A stretch of 64,000 nucleotides of DNA from Arthrobacter sp. APC 3897. GTDB lineage: Bacteria; Actinomycetota; Actinomycetes; Actinomycetales; Micrococcaceae. The notes under the pieces are model-generated. The model saw only the letters and a program-made list of their open reading frames with translations. It searched no databases and was not told the DNA's origin. The position numbers were made by a program, and so were the translations under genes. Positions 24,958 through 34,095 of this stretch are shown here, one piece after another. Position 1 is the stretch's first letter. Each line of letters starts with the position of its first letter. The stretch is from the NCBI RefSeq assembly GCF_030407495.1, contig NZ_JASDDG010000011.1, positions 41,453 to 105,452 on the forward strand, read 5' to 3'.

Positions 24958-26511
24958 CTAGCGGTTCTTGCCGCGCTTTTCGCGTACGCGCATGTTGACC
25001 TCGATGGGGGTTCCCTCGAAGCCGAACGTCTCACGCAGGCGGCGCGTGATGAAGCGGCGGTAGCCCGGATCAAGGAATCCGGTGGTGAAGAGCACGAACT
25101 TCGGCGGACGCGAGGAAGCCTGCGTGCCGAAGAGGATACGGGGCTGCTTGCCTCCGCGCACGGGGTGCGGGTGGGCTGCCACAAGCTCGCCAAGGAAGGC
25201 GTTGAGCTTACCGGTGGGGATGCGCTTGTCCCAGCTCTCCAGGGCCTTGTCCAGGGCGGGAACAAGCTTGTCCTTGTGCCAGCCGGTCATGGCCGAGATG
25301 TTCACGTGCGGGGCCCACTCCACATGGGCGAGGTCGCGCTCGATCTCGATCTGCAGGTAGCGGCGGCGTTCGTCGTCGAGCAGGTCCCACTTGTTGAAGG
25401 CCAGCACCAGAGCGCGGCCGGACTCAATGGCCAGCTGCAGGATGCGGACGTCCTGCTCGCTAAGGACCTCGTCCACGGCCAGAAGCACTACGGCAACCTC
25501 GGCCTTTTCCAGCGCGGACTGGGTGCGCAGGGAGGCGTAGAAGTCCGCACCCTGTGCCATGTGCTGGCGGCGGCGGATGCCTGCGGTGTCCACGAAGCGC
25601 CAGGTGCGCCCGCCGAGTTCAATCAGCTCATCAACCGGGTCGCGGGTGGTGCCGGCGGTGTCATCGACAACCACGCGCTCGCTGCCGGCCAACTTGTTCA
25701 GCAGCGAGGACTTGCCCACGTTCGGGCGGCCGATCAGGGCGATGCGGCGGGGTCCGCCGGACTTGTCGAGTCCACCGTAGGCGGAGTACTCCGGCAGGAC
25801 CTCCATCATGGCGTCCAGCATGTCCGCGGTGCCGCGGCCGTGCAGGGCCGAGACGGGGTGCGGTTCGCCGAAGCCAAGGCCCCACAGCTGCGCCGCGTCG
25901 GCTTCGTTCTGGATGTCGTCCACCTTGTTGGCGACAACAACGACGGGCTTTCCCTTGCCGCGCAGCATCCGCACCACGGCTTCGTCAGTGGCGGTGATGC
26001 CTACAGTGGCATCAACTACCAGCAGTACGGCGTCGGCGACGTCGACGGCAACCTCGGCCTGTCCGGCCACGCGGGCATGGATGCCGCGGGCATCGTGCTC
26101 CCAGCCGCCGGTGTCCACGAGGGTGAAGTTAACGCCGTTCCATGTCGCCGGGTAGGACACACGGTCGCGCGTCACGCCGGGGGTGTCTTCCACCACGGCT
26201 TCGCGGCGGCCCAGGATGCGGTTCACCAGCGTGGACTTGCCAACGTTCGGGCGGCCCACAATGGCGACGACGGGGTCCTGGCGCAGCGGGGCGTCTTCAT
26301 CGTATTCTTCAAAGCCGCCGGCAAGCAGCGCGGCATCTTCTTCGTCAAGTTCGTAGTCGGACAGGCCGGCGCGCAGCGTTTCGGCACGCAGCTCGGTCTC
26401 GGCATCGTCCATGCTGGCCAGGCGTTCGTTTACCTGGTCCTCTCCGGCCGGAATGTATTCTTCCTGGCCAGTCTCGTCGCCGGCAGCGCCGGAGTATGAG
26501 GAGTTCGTCAT
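24958..26511 (-). CDS. der: Ribosome assembly GTPase Der (EngA)
   Basis: Essential double GTPase that helps assemble the 50S subunit. Two G domains in tandem: first P-loop [13 protein letters not shown] near residue 84 with DTGGWE and NKVD; second [13 protein letters not shown] with DTAGIRRR and NKWD; then the C-terminal KH-like domain ending [13 protein letters not shown] 26511 is preferred over upstream codons up to 26628. The first 80 residues are an acidic extension common in actinobacterial Der. A strong hairpin lies between it and cmk, so although the two genes are adjacent in order, der may be expressed separately. A 12-bp palindrome precedes it (26599-26610). Confidence 0.95.
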   Translation of the reverse strand: MTNSSYSGAAGDETGQEEYIPAGEDQVNERLASMDDAETELRAETLRAGLSDYELDEEDAALLAGGFEEYDEDAPLRQDPVVAIVGRPNVGKSTLVNRILGRREAVVEDTPGVTRDRVSYPATWNGVNFTLVDTGGWEHDARGIHARVAGQAEVAVDVADAVLLVVDATVGITATDEAVVRMLRGKGKPVVVVANKVDDIQNEADAAQLWGLGFGEPHPVSALHGRGTADMLDAMMEVLPEYSAYGGLDKSGGPRRIALIGRPNVGKSSLLNKLAGSERVVVDDTAGTTRDPVDELIELGGRTWRFVDTAGIRRRQHMAQGADFYASLRTQSALEKAEVAVVLLAVDEVLSEQDVRILQLAIESGRALVLAFNKWDLLDDERRRYLQIEIERDLAHVEWAPHVNISAMTGWHKDKLVPALDKALESWDKRIPTGKLNAFLGELVAAHPHPVRGGKQPRILFGTQASSRPPKFVLFTTGFLDPGYRRFITRRLRETFGFEGTPIEVNMRVREKRGKNR

Positions 26512-26598
26512 TTTTGCTTTCTTTCCGTTGAGGTCTGCAGCACTGCAAGCAGGCCGTCTCCGGACGTTCAGCCCGGTAAGTTTGTGTGGGGTTCCGCG

Positions 26599-26610
26599 GG
26601 TGTTAACACC
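26599..26610. promoter_or_regulatory. 12-bp perfect palindrome upstream of der
   Basis: GGTGTTAACACC lies 88 bases upstream of the der start, on the far side of a hairpin that follows cmk. It could be an operator for der, but no regulator is known to me. Confidence 0.3.
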
Positions 26611-26641
26611 GCAGTTCCACCAGTCCATTGAAACACGCGCA

Positions 26642-26673
26642 GCACCGGCAGGGCACTTGGGCCCTGCCGGTGC
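26642..26673 (-). terminator. Hairpin between cmk and der
   Basis: Perfect 13-bp inverted repeat, 26642-26654 against 26661-26673, with a 6-base loop (ACTTGG). It lies 39 bases after the cmk stop. On the - strand no clear T run follows, so it may be an attenuator or RNA-stability element instead of a full terminator. Confidence 0.55.
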
Positions 26674-26711
26674 ACTGCAATCACGCTGCGGCCGGTGGTG
26701 TTATCCGGGTC

Positions 26712-27413
26712 CTAGTGGGTGCTGGCGTACACCACGTCCAGCACAGCCTGGACTGTCTCTTCGAAGTCCAGGTCCGAGGAATCGATGGTGACCACGCCGT
26801 CGGCCGCCTGCTGGAAATTGACCACCGCGGAATCCTTGGCGTCGCGGGTGATCACCTGTTCCTTCAGCTGTGCGGCGCTCTGCGTTCCGCCCAGCTGGAC
26901 GCCGCGCCGGCGCAGGCGGGCCTCCTCGGAGGCGGTGAGCAGAATGCGTACTTCGGCACGCGGCGCGACGACGGTGGTAATGTCCCGGCCTTCGGCGACG
27001 ATGCGCAGGCCCGAGTCCTTGATCAGCTGCTGCTGGCGGCGGACCAGTTCGGCGCGCGCACCCAGGGTGGTCGCCACCGCGCTGACCGAGGAGGAGACGA
27101 TCGGTTCGCGGATGGCGTCAGTGACGTCACGGCCGCTGACGCGGACAAACTCGGCATCCGGGGACGTGCTGAGCTCAATGTCGGCGGCACGGGCTGCGGC
27201 TTCCACTGCCACGGCGTCCTCGAGGTCAATCCCGGCCTCCATGCAGTACAGCGTCACGGCGCGGTACATGGCACCGGTGTCCAGGTAGGCGGCGCGGAGC
27301 CGGCGGGCGGCTTCACGGCTGATGCTTGATTTTCCTGAACCGGACGGGCCGTCAATGGCCACGACAAGGGGTTTTCCAAGCCGGAACTCGGCCGGATTAC
27401 GTTCTACAGTCAC
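26712..27413 (-). CDS. cmk: Cytidylate kinase
   Basis: Phosphorylates CMP and dCMP to the diphosphates with ATP. A 233-aa protein with P-loop IDGPSGSGKSS (residues 20-30), LDTGAMYR, the NMP-binding region, VAEGRDITTVV, and the LID segment ARLRRRGVQLG. Start GTG 27413 overlaps the tyrA stop by 4 bases (GTGA) and has GGAAGG seven bases upstream; GTG 27428 is also in frame. Part of the core operon parA-scpA-scpB-rluB-tyrA-cmk-der. Confidence 0.95.
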   Translation of the reverse strand: MTVERNPAEFRLGKPLVVAIDGPSGSGKSSISREAARRLRAAYLDTGAMYRAVTLYCMEAGIDLEDAVAVEAAARAADIELSTSPDAEFVRVSGRDVTDAIREPIVSSSVSAVATTLGARAELVRRQQQLIKDSGLRIVAEGRDITTVVAPRAEVRILLTASEEARLRRRGVQLGGTQSAAQLKEQVITRDAKDSAVVNFQQAADGVVTIDSSDLDFEETVQAVLDVVYASTH

Positions 27414-28519
27414 TGCACTACCTTCCACCCGCGGGCGCTTAATTCATGTACCAGGCTGTGTACCCGGCTGGGCAGGACAGAGATCTCCGCACGGCCCACC
27501 TGCTGGCCGGAGGAATGCTCCAGCCGCAGATCTTCCAGGTTCACACCAATCTCGCCGATCTCCGTCAGCAGCCGCGCAATCTGCCCCGGCGTGTCATCCA
27601 CCAGCACGGTGAAGGACACGAAGGACTGCGGCGGCGCACCGTGCTTGCCCGGAATCCGGGCCTGTCCGGTGTTGCCTTCCGAGATCAGCTGCGCCATGTC
27701 CAGGCGGGCGCCGTCGGCCACCGGGTTTTCCAGCGTGGAGATAAGCCGGTTCAGATCCTCCCGCACACCGTAGAGGATTTCCACCAGGCGCGGAGCGTTT
27801 CCGGAGAGGATCTGCACCCAGAGCTTGGGATCACTGGCAGCAATCCGGGTCACGTCCCGCAGGCCGTTCCCCGCCAGTGCCATGGCCTGGGCCGGCGTGT
27901 CCTGCAGCCGGCTGGCCACCAGCGAGGACATAACCTGCGGCAGGTGGGAAATGAGAGCCACGGACTGGTCATGATCCTCGGCAGTCATCCGCGACACCAC
28001 GGCACCAAGATCGATGGCCAGCGCCTCGGCACACTTGACTGCCTGCGGAGTGCTTTCCTCAGACGCGCAGATGACCCACGGCATGGAGGTGAACAGCTCC
28101 CCCAGCGCGGCAACCGGACCGGACTTTTCCCGGCCGGCCATAGGATGGGTGCCCACGTAGCGGCTCAGGTCCGCACCGGCGGCGCGCAGATCCGCCAGCA
28201 CCGCACCCTTGACGCTGGCAATGTCGACGACGACGGCGTCGGGCCAGTCCTTCAGCGCCTGCCCGGCAAGCGCTGCGGTGACGTCCGGCGGTGCCGCCAC
28301 CACCACCAGTTCGGGGGCGAAGCCTTCTTCCACTGTCTCCAGCAGCCGGCCCGCGCCGATGTCCCGCGCCACGGCGGCGGTCGACGGCGATATGTCGGAC
28401 AGCGCAACGTCGATGCCCTGTCCGCGCAGCCCCAGCCCAATGCTGGTGCCAAGCAGGCCTGTTCCGATCACCAGGACGGGACCGGACAGGTGCGTGGCTG
28501 CTCCCTGTGCCGCGCCCAC
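27410..28519 (-). CDS. tyrA: Prephenate dehydrogenase with C-terminal ACT-type domain
   Basis: Converts prephenate to 4-hydroxyphenylpyruvate in tyrosine synthesis, using NAD(P). A 369-aa protein: NAD-binding VLVIGTGLLGTSIG (about residues 16-29), the catalytic/structural GTHPMAGREKSG, the helical dimer region with ALAGNGLRDVTRIA, and a C-terminal ACT-like domain starting near VSFTVLVDDTPGQIARLL, a probable tyrosine-binding site for feedback. GTG 28519 starts 3 bases after the rluB stop and its stop overlaps the cmk start. It stands far from aroG in this window. Confidence 0.94.
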   Translation of the reverse strand: MGAAQGAATHLSGPVLVIGTGLLGTSIGLGLRGQGIDVALSDISPSTAAVARDIGAGRLLETVEEGFAPELVVVAAPPDVTAALAGQALKDWPDAVVVDIASVKGAVLADLRAAGADLSRYVGTHPMAGREKSGPVAALGELFTSMPWVICASEESTPQAVKCAEALAIDLGAVVSRMTAEDHDQSVALISHLPQVMSSLVASRLQDTPAQAMALAGNGLRDVTRIAASDPKLWVQILSGNAPRLVEILYGVREDLNRLISTLENPVADGARLDMAQLISEGNTGQARIPGKHGAPPQSFVSFTVLVDDTPGQIARLLTEIGEIGVNLEDLRLEHSSGQQVGRAEISVLPSRVHSLVHELSARGWKVVQ

Positions 28520-28522
28520 GCC

Positions 28523-29767
28523 CTAGAGGCCTACGGAGGCGAGCAGGTGGCCAACTTCCGTGCGGCCGAGCACCCGAATGCTGCCCTGGCGCTGATCGCC
28601 CACGCGGATCGGTCCCACCTGGGTGCGCACGAGACGCTCCACGGGGTGGCCGACGGCCTCGAACATGCGTCGCACAATGCGGTTGCGGCCCGAATGCAGG
28701 ACAACTTCAACCAGGAGGTGGCCCGGGGTGGAGTCAACCAGCTTGAAGGAGTCCACCTGGGCGAAACCGTCCTCGAGGTCCAGGCCTTCGCGCATCTGCG
28801 CGCCGACGCCGTGGGCCATGGGACCGCGGACCTGCACCAGGTAGGTCTTGGGCACTTCGTAGGACGGGTGCGTGAGCCGGTTGGCGAGTTCGCCGTCATT
28901 CGTCAGCAGCAGCAGGCCCTCGGTGTTGGTGTCCAGGCGGCCCACATGGAACAGGCGTTCATGCTTGTTGGTGCTCTTGAGGAAGTCGCTGATGCACGGG
29001 CGGCCCTCGGGGTCATCCATGGTGCAGACCACGCCGCTGGGCTTGTTGAAGACGTAGTACTTCAGGTGTTCATCCAACTGCAGGCGCATGCCGTCCACGT
29101 GGATGGCAACCTGGGAGGGGTCAACGCGGACGCCCACTTCGGTGACAACCTCGCCGTCGACCTCCACGCGGCCTTCACGGATCATGTCTTCGCAGACACG
29201 GCGCGAGGCAACGCCGGCCTGGGCCATGACCTTCTGCAGGCGGACGCCCTCGGGATCGTGGTGGTCGGAGATGACCGGCTTGGCCGGGCGGCGGGTGGCT
29301 GTGCGCTTGACGACACCGAGGTTCTGTCCGAAACGCTCGTTGCGGAAAGCACGGTCACCGTTCTTGCGCTGGCCTGCCTGGGGACCGCCGGTGCGCGAAG
29401 CGCCGCCCTTGGTACCATACGGCTTGGCCGATTTGGGCGCACCGGCCTTGTAGCCTTCGGGCTTGAACTGGCCGGCGCCGGGCTTGGATGCGCCGGAGCC
29501 CTTGGAAGCGCCTGAACCCTTGCCGTCGAAGGCACGTGAGGCTGCTGAGCGGAACTTTTCGGGACGGCTCTCGGCGGACTCCTCGCGGGGGCGGTAGCCG
29601 TTGGCGCGGAATTCGCCGGCGCTCATACCGGGGTCGCGCTTGGCGGCGGCACGGCCGCCGGTGCGGGAACCGGCAGGCTTGGAGCCCTTGCCGAAGGATT
29701 TGCCGCCGGCAGCTCCGCCGCCGCGCGGGTTGTTACGGCCTGATCCGGAGCGGGGTGCCTGTGTCAT
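28523..29767 (-). CDS. rluB: 23S rRNA pseudouridine synthase, RluB family, with long basic N-terminal tail
   Basis: Makes a pseudouridine in 23S rRNA helix 89. The catalytic part is standard: an S4 RNA-binding domain (VRLQKVMAQAGVASRRVCED), then GRLDTNTEGLLLLTNDGELA with the catalytic Asp, and PKTYLVQVRG. The 414-aa length is explained by about 150 N-terminal residues rich in Gly, Lys, Arg, Ser and Ala (PRSGSGRNNPRGGG, then KGSGASKGSGASK), which should be disordered and RNA-binding. ATG 29767 has GAAGGAC upstream. Upstream gene scpB ends 23 bases away. Tails of this kind are known in actinobacterial pseudouridine synthases. Confidence 0.93.
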   Translation of the reverse strand: MTQAPRSGSGRNNPRGGGAAGGKSFGKGSKPAGSRTGGRAAAKRDPGMSAGEFRANGYRPREESAESRPEKFRSAASRAFDGKGSGASKGSGASKPGAGQFKPEGYKAGAPKSAKPYGTKGGASRTGGPQAGQRKNGDRAFRNERFGQNLGVVKRTATRRPAKPVISDHHDPEGVRLQKVMAQAGVASRRVCEDMIREGRVEVDGEVVTEVGVRVDPSQVAIHVDGMRLQLDEHLKYYVFNKPSGVVCTMDDPEGRPCISDFLKSTNKHERLFHVGRLDTNTEGLLLLTNDGELANRLTHPSYEVPKTYLVQVRGPMAHGVGAQMREGLDLEDGFAQVDSFKLVDSTPGHLLVEVVLHSGRNRIVRRMFEAVGHPVERLVRTQVGPIRVGDQRQGSIRVLGRTEVGHLLASVGL

Positions 29768-29790
29768 AAAAAGTCCTTCGGGTGTAGCGG

Positions 29791-30432
29791 TTAGTAAGTA
29801 GTGTCTTCAAATTCAGCCAGGTTTTCCAGCCCGGGCAGGTGCGGCGCAAGCCGCGGAAGTTCGTCGAGGCTGCCCAGTCCCAGCCGTTCCAGGAAGTACG
29901 GCGTGGTCCGGTACATCATTGAGCCGGTCTCGGGTTCCGCTCCGGCATCATCGATGAGTCCGCGCTGGATTAGGGTCCGTACAACGGAGTCCACATTGAC
30001 ACCCCGGATGGCAGATACCCGCGCCCTGGAGACAGGTTGCCGGTAGGCAATCACTGCCAGGGTTTCCAGTGCAGCCTGAGTCAGACGAGCACTCTGGCCG
30101 CCCAGGACAAACTTCGAGACCACGGGTGCAAACTCGGCGCGGGAGTAGATCCGCCAGCCGCCGGCCACATCCCGCAGTTCAAAACCTCGCATTGAAGGAA
30201 AACTACGTACTGTGCCACCGGGTCCTCCCCCAGTATAGCCGTCATACTCGCGCTGCAGTTCCGTGAGGGTGTCCTGCACCTGCGGCACCGGGACCTCCAG
30301 CACCTCGGCGAGCTCGGCGGGGGTAACGGGTTCGTCGACCACCATCAGGACCGCTTCCACGGCCGCGCGGAGGTCGGTGTGTTCCGGGGAAGGGCCGCCG
30401 GAGTCAGGCTGCGCCACGGGGTCCTGCGGCAT
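29791..30432 (-). CDS. scpB: Segregation and condensation protein B
   Basis: Partner of SMC and ScpA in chromosome condensation. A 213-aa protein with two winged-helix domains: LRAAVEAVLMVVDEPVTPAEL, then FVLGGQSARLTQAALETLAV and IAYRQPVSRARVSAIRGVNV, VRTLIQRGLI and YRTTPYFLERLGL. ATG 30432 has GGAGG three bases upstream; the open frame continues 30 codons further inside scpA and is not needed. It overlaps the end of scpA by 29 bases. Confidence 0.94.
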   Translation of the reverse strand: MPQDPVAQPDSGGPSPEHTDLRAAVEAVLMVVDEPVTPAELAEVLEVPVPQVQDTLTELQREYDGYTGGGPGGTVRSFPSMRGFELRDVAGGWRIYSRAEFAPVVSKFVLGGQSARLTQAALETLAVIAYRQPVSRARVSAIRGVNVDSVVRTLIQRGLIDDAGAEPETGSMMYRTTPYFLERLGLGSLDELPRLAPHLPGLENLAEFEDTTY

Positions 30433-31306
30433 GTTCCTCCAAAGAGTGGGCGTGGTGGGAGTCGATATTCGCGAGGGAGCTGCCGGTATTCCGGGCCGCC
30501 GGACAGGCTCCGGGTGCCGCACACCAGCTGATCAGCAGTTCACCCAGCGGATCCGTCTGATCGAAGGAAACGGCGCCGTCCCGGAACAGTTCCAACAGCG
30601 CCAGGAACCGGGCCACGGCCACCGAACTGCCGGCGTCGTCCACCAGCGCAGCAAAGGACAGCCGGCCCTCCGTCTTGAGCCGGCGGGCAATAATGGCCGC
30701 CTGCTCGCGCACGCTGACCTTGGGGGCGTGCAGATGGGCCAGCCCCACCGTGGCGGGTTTCGCTGCCTGCGGGGCCAGGGCCCTGGCCGCCATGGCGGCG
30801 AAGTCCTGCGGGCCGGTCCGCCAGATCAGTTCCGGCAGCATGGCCGCAAACCGGGGTTCAAGTCCGGTACGGCGCGGGAAACGCTCTGCTTCGTCCTGCA
30901 GCCGGGCATCGAGGATACCGGCGATCTGCTTGAAGGCGCGGTACTGCAGAAGCCGGGCGAACAGCAGGTCCCGGGCCTCGAGCAGAGCCACGTCTTCGGC
31001 ATCCTCAACGTCTCCGGCCGGCAGCAGGCGGGCTGCCTTCAGATCCAGCAGGGTGGCGGCAATCACCAGGAACTCGCTCGCTTCGTCCAGGGCCCAGGCC
31101 TGTTCCGCGTCGCCAAGAGCCTTGATGTAACCAATGAAGTCATCAGTGACATCGGCGAGGGCCACCTCGGTGATGTCCAGCTCCCGCTTGGAGATGAGGC
31201 TTAGGAGAACATCGAAGGGTCCGGTGAAGTTCTCCAGCCGGACCCGGAATCCGCGGACCGGCGGGGATTCAGTGTCCTTAGCCGCGGACTCCGCAGAGCC
31301 TGTCAC
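30404..31306 (-). CDS. scpA: Segregation and condensation protein A (kleisin)
   Basis: Bridges the SMC heads in bacterial condensin. A 300-aa protein with the N-terminal kleisin segment FRVRLENFTGPFDVLLSLIS, the ALDEASEFLVIAATLLDLKA helix, LLPAGD and C-terminal winged helix VARFLALLELFRDGAVSFDQ. GTG 31306 lies 5 bases after the parA stop. The final 40 residues, rich in Ala, Ser and His, extend past the usual end and overlap scpB. Confidence 0.94.
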   Translation of the reverse strand: MTGSAESAAKDTESPPVRGFRVRLENFTGPFDVLLSLISKRELDITEVALADVTDDFIGYIKALGDAEQAWALDEASEFLVIAATLLDLKAARLLPAGDVEDAEDVALLEARDLLFARLLQYRAFKQIAGILDARLQDEAERFPRRTGLEPRFAAMLPELIWRTGPQDFAAMAARALAPQAAKPATVGLAHLHAPKVSVREQAAIIARRLKTEGRLSFAALVDDAGSSVAVARFLALLELFRDGAVSFDQTDPLGELLISWCAAPGACPAARNTGSSLANIDSHHAHSLEEHAAGPRGAA

Positions 31307-31311
31307 CGCAG

Positions 31312-32223
31312 TTACGGGGCGCCGCCGCGGGAAATCAGTTCCTTGGCGAGGCGGCGGTAGGAGTCAGCACCGGGGTGGTTGCCTGCGTAGCTGGTGATCG
31401 GCTCGGCGGCCACGGTGGCGTCGGCAAACTTGATGGTCCGCTTGATGACCGTCTCGAAGACCTTGTCGCCGAAGGCTTCCACCAGACGGGAGATAACTTC
31501 GCGGCTATGGAGGGTCCGTGCGTCATACATGGTGGCCAGGACACCGTCGATCTGGAGTCCGGGGTTCAGCCGGTCCTGCACCTTCTCGATGGTTTCCACG
31601 AGCAGTGCCACGGCACGCAACGCGAAGAATTCGCAGATCAGCGGGATGATGACGCCGTGGGCGGCGGTCAGCGCATTGACCGTCAGCAGGCCCAGGGAAG
31701 GCTGGCAGTCGATGAGGATGACGTCATAGTCGTCCGCCACCCTGCGCAGTGCCCGTTCCAGGACCTGCTCGCGGGCCACTTCGTTAACCAGCTGCACTTC
31801 GGCGGCAGAGAGGTCGATGTTGGCCGGCAGCAGGTCGATGTTCTCGATGCCGGTCTGGTGGATGGCTGCGCGGATGTCCGCCTTGCGGTCCATCAGCACG
31901 TTGTAGACGGTGAGGTCCAGTTCATGCGGGTTGGTGCCGAGCCCGGCGGACAGGGCACCCTGCGGATCGAAGTCAACCAGCAGGACCTTGCGTCCGGCTT
32001 CAGCCAGCGCGGCGCCGAGGTTGATGGTGGACGTGGTCTTGCCTACGCCGCCCTTCTGATTCACCATGGCGATAATCCGTGCGGGTCCATGGGAGGTGAG
32101 CACCGGAGGTTCAGGGAATTCCGTCAGCGGGCGTCCTGTCGGCCCCATCACGGACTCGGCTGCGTCCTGTGTTGCGTCCTGCAGAGTTGTTGAACTCTGA
32201 TCGCTGCTCACGTAATAATCCAC
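31312..32223 (-). CDS. parA: Chromosome partitioning ATPase ParA (Soj-like) of the scp operon
   Basis: A 303-aa ParA-family ATPase. Walker A MVNQKGGVGKTTSTINLGAA, A' VLLVDFDPQGALSAGLG, and Walker B VILIDCQPSLGLLT. In actinobacteria this copy heads the scpA-scpB operon and is separate from the parAB pair near the origin. Start set at GTG 32223, after GGAAGC; TTG 32262 and GTG 32211 are alternatives. In M. tuberculosis the order xerD-...-parA-scpA-scpB also occurs with unrelated genes between xerD and parA, as here. Confidence 0.92.
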   Translation of the reverse strand: MDYYVSSDQSSTTLQDATQDAAESVMGPTGRPLTEFPEPPVLTSHGPARIIAMVNQKGGVGKTTSTINLGAALAEAGRKVLLVDFDPQGALSAGLGTNPHELDLTVYNVLMDRKADIRAAIHQTGIENIDLLPANIDLSAAEVQLVNEVAREQVLERALRRVADDYDVILIDCQPSLGLLTVNALTAAHGVIIPLICEFFALRAVALLVETIEKVQDRLNPGLQIDGVLATMYDARTLHSREVISRLVEAFGDKVFETVIKRTIKFADATVAAEPITSYAGNHPGADSYRRLAKELISRGGAP

Positions 32224-32460
32224 GCTTCCGTCTCTAGCTGTCCTGCGGGCTGTCCCTGTCAAGATTACAGCGGTGCCGCACCTATACCGCTAATCGACGT
32301 GACGGAACGCCGCGAGCCTTGACTCTCAACTAGAGGTAGAACGTTGATCCGCGCCGCCGTTTGCGGGGCGAGTTCCGGCTCCGGGTTGTGGAACTTACGT
32401 GCAGATGGGGGCAGGACGAGGCAGGCACCCCACGCAGGGAACCGCCCGGCAGAGACGCCC

Positions 32461-32492
32461 GAGGGCGCTCCCGCTGTTGCGGAAGCGCCCTC
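32461..32492 (-). terminator. Terminator-like hairpin after dctA
   Basis: Stem GAGGGCGC/GCGCCCTC (32461-32468 with 32485-32492), an internal TC/AA loop, a second stem CCGC/GCGG and a TGTT loop. It lies 40 bases past the dctA stop. No T tract follows on the - strand. It is the main structure in the 308-bp space between parA and dctA (32224-32531), which otherwise should hold the promoter of the parA-scp operon; I see no gene in it. Confidence 0.6.
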
Positions 32493-32531
32493 GGTGCTGC
32501 AGTGCGGCGCGGGATAAACCCGGCGTAACCC

Positions 32532-33905
32532 TTAGCGGACTGCCGTGGTTTCCAGAACGGGTTCCGGAACCTGCGGCTCCGAGTGCCCGTCATCCATCGT
32601 GGATTCATCGAACGGGCGTTCGCGGTTCAGCACCGCGTTGACCTGCTCCTTGTCGATTTCCTTGGTCCAGGTACCGATCAGGACGGTGGCGACGGCGTTG
32701 CCGGTGAAGTTGGTCAGCGCGCGTGCTTCGGACATGAAACGGTCGATGCCGACAATCAGGCCAACACCCTCCACCAGGTCCGGGCGGTGCGACTGCAGTC
32801 CGCCGGCCAGTGTGGCCAGGCCGGCGCCGGTGACGCCGGCGGCGCCCTTGGACGCAATGATCATGAAGACCAGCAGGGAGATCTGCTCACCGAGTTCCAG
32901 CGGCATATTCATGGCCGAGGCCACGAACAGCGCGGACATCGTGAGGTAGATGGCGGTGCCGTCCAGGTTGAACGAGTACCCGGTGGGCACGGTAACGCCC
33001 ACCACCGGCTTGGAAATGCCCAGGTGCTCCATCTTGGCGATCAGGCGCGGCAGGGCAACCTCGGAAGACGAGGTGGAGAAGATGAGCAGGTATTCACGGC
33101 CCAGGTAGCGCATCAGCTTGAAGATATTCACGCCGGTGCACAGCTTCAGCACGCTGCCAAGGATGACGGCGATGAACAGGGCACAGGTGATGTAGAAGGC
33201 AATCATCAGGACGGCCATGCTCTTGATTGCCTCGACGCCGGTTTCGCCGACGACGGCGGCAATGGCACCGAAGGCGCCGATCGGTGCCAGCCACATGATC
33301 ATGCCCAGGATGCGGAATACCAGCTTCTGGATCTGGCCGATAAGAGTGAGGATCGGAGCTCCGGCGGAGCCCATCTTCTGCAGGGCGAACCCGACCAGCA
33401 GGGCCACAAACAGCGTCTGCAGGATGCTCTCGCCCGTCAGGGATGCAAGCAGCGTGGTGGGAATGATGCTGAGCAGGAACCCGGTCATGCCTTCGGCGTC
33501 CTCGGCGACCTTCGGCGCACTCTCGGCGCCGGCGGCAATGTTCAAGCCCTCGCCCGGGTGGATCAGGTTACCGACAACCAGGCCGATGGCCAGGGCGAAG
33601 GTGGACATGAGGATGAAGTAGCCCAGGGCCAGTCCGCCGACCTTGCCGACGGTTGCTGCTTTGGCGATCGAGCCGATGCCAAGGACAATTGTGCAGAAGA
33701 TGACCGGCGCGATCATCATCTTGATCAGGCCAATGAAGGCGGTGCCAATGGGCTTCAGGCCTTTGGCGAATTCCGGCTGAACCAGGCCAAGAGTGGCGCC
33801 GAGCACCACCGCGAGAATTACTGCGATGTAAAGCAAGTGTGTTTTGTCCTTTTTGCGCGGACTCTTCGGTGAGTCTGCGCCGCGGGCAATGGTGGCAGAT
33901 GCCAT
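32532..33905 (-). CDS. dctA: C4-dicarboxylate:cation symporter DctA
   Basis: Takes up succinate, fumarate and malate with sodium or protons (DAACS family). The 457-aa protein has 8 transmembrane helices and two re-entrant hairpins; visible signatures are IKMMIAPVIFCTIVLGI, the serine-rich hairpin FSTSSSEVALPR, the substrate motif GYSFNLDGTAIY, and NFTGNAVATVLIG with the substrate-binding Asn/Thr. ATG 33905 has TAGGAG upstream. It is divergent from a CitA/DcuS-type sensor kinase and its response regulator, the usual control arrangement for DctA. Confidence 0.95.
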   Translation of the reverse strand: MASATIARGADSPKSPRKKDKTHLLYIAVILAVVLGATLGLVQPEFAKGLKPIGTAFIGLIKMMIAPVIFCTIVLGIGSIAKAATVGKVGGLALGYFILMSTFALAIGLVVGNLIHPGEGLNIAAGAESAPKVAEDAEGMTGFLLSIIPTTLLASLTGESILQTLFVALLVGFALQKMGSAGAPILTLIGQIQKLVFRILGMIMWLAPIGAFGAIAAVVGETGVEAIKSMAVLMIAFYITCALFIAVILGSVLKLCTGVNIFKLMRYLGREYLLIFSTSSSEVALPRLIAKMEHLGISKPVVGVTVPTGYSFNLDGTAIYLTMSALFVASAMNMPLELGEQISLLVFMIIASKGAAGVTGAGLATLAGGLQSHRPDLVEGVGLIVGIDRFMSEARALTNFTGNAVATVLIGTWTKEIDKEQVNAVLNRERPFDESTMDDGHSEPQVPEPVLETTAVR

Positions 33906-34095
33906 TTGTGCTGCTCCTAGGCTGGTTTTGCTGATGTGTCCCCGGCGGCACCGAGACTGCGGCCCTCCGCCAGTGCGGAGCCGTACGGGATTCGCCGGAA
34001 CATAAGTCCTTCATAACCATGGTCACCCGGTGCTGTGATGACTGTCACGATTGTGGTCATACTGTTCTCAAGTGTTTGAACAAAAGGAAAATGAA

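Noticed and set aside
27446..29515. A 689-codon open frame on the + strand over tyrA and rluB
   Set aside because: Antisense to two conserved genes; it arises from high third-position GC.
32583..33872. A 429-codon open frame on the + strand over dctA
   Set aside because: The translation is a hydrophilic mirror of a membrane protein and has no family features.
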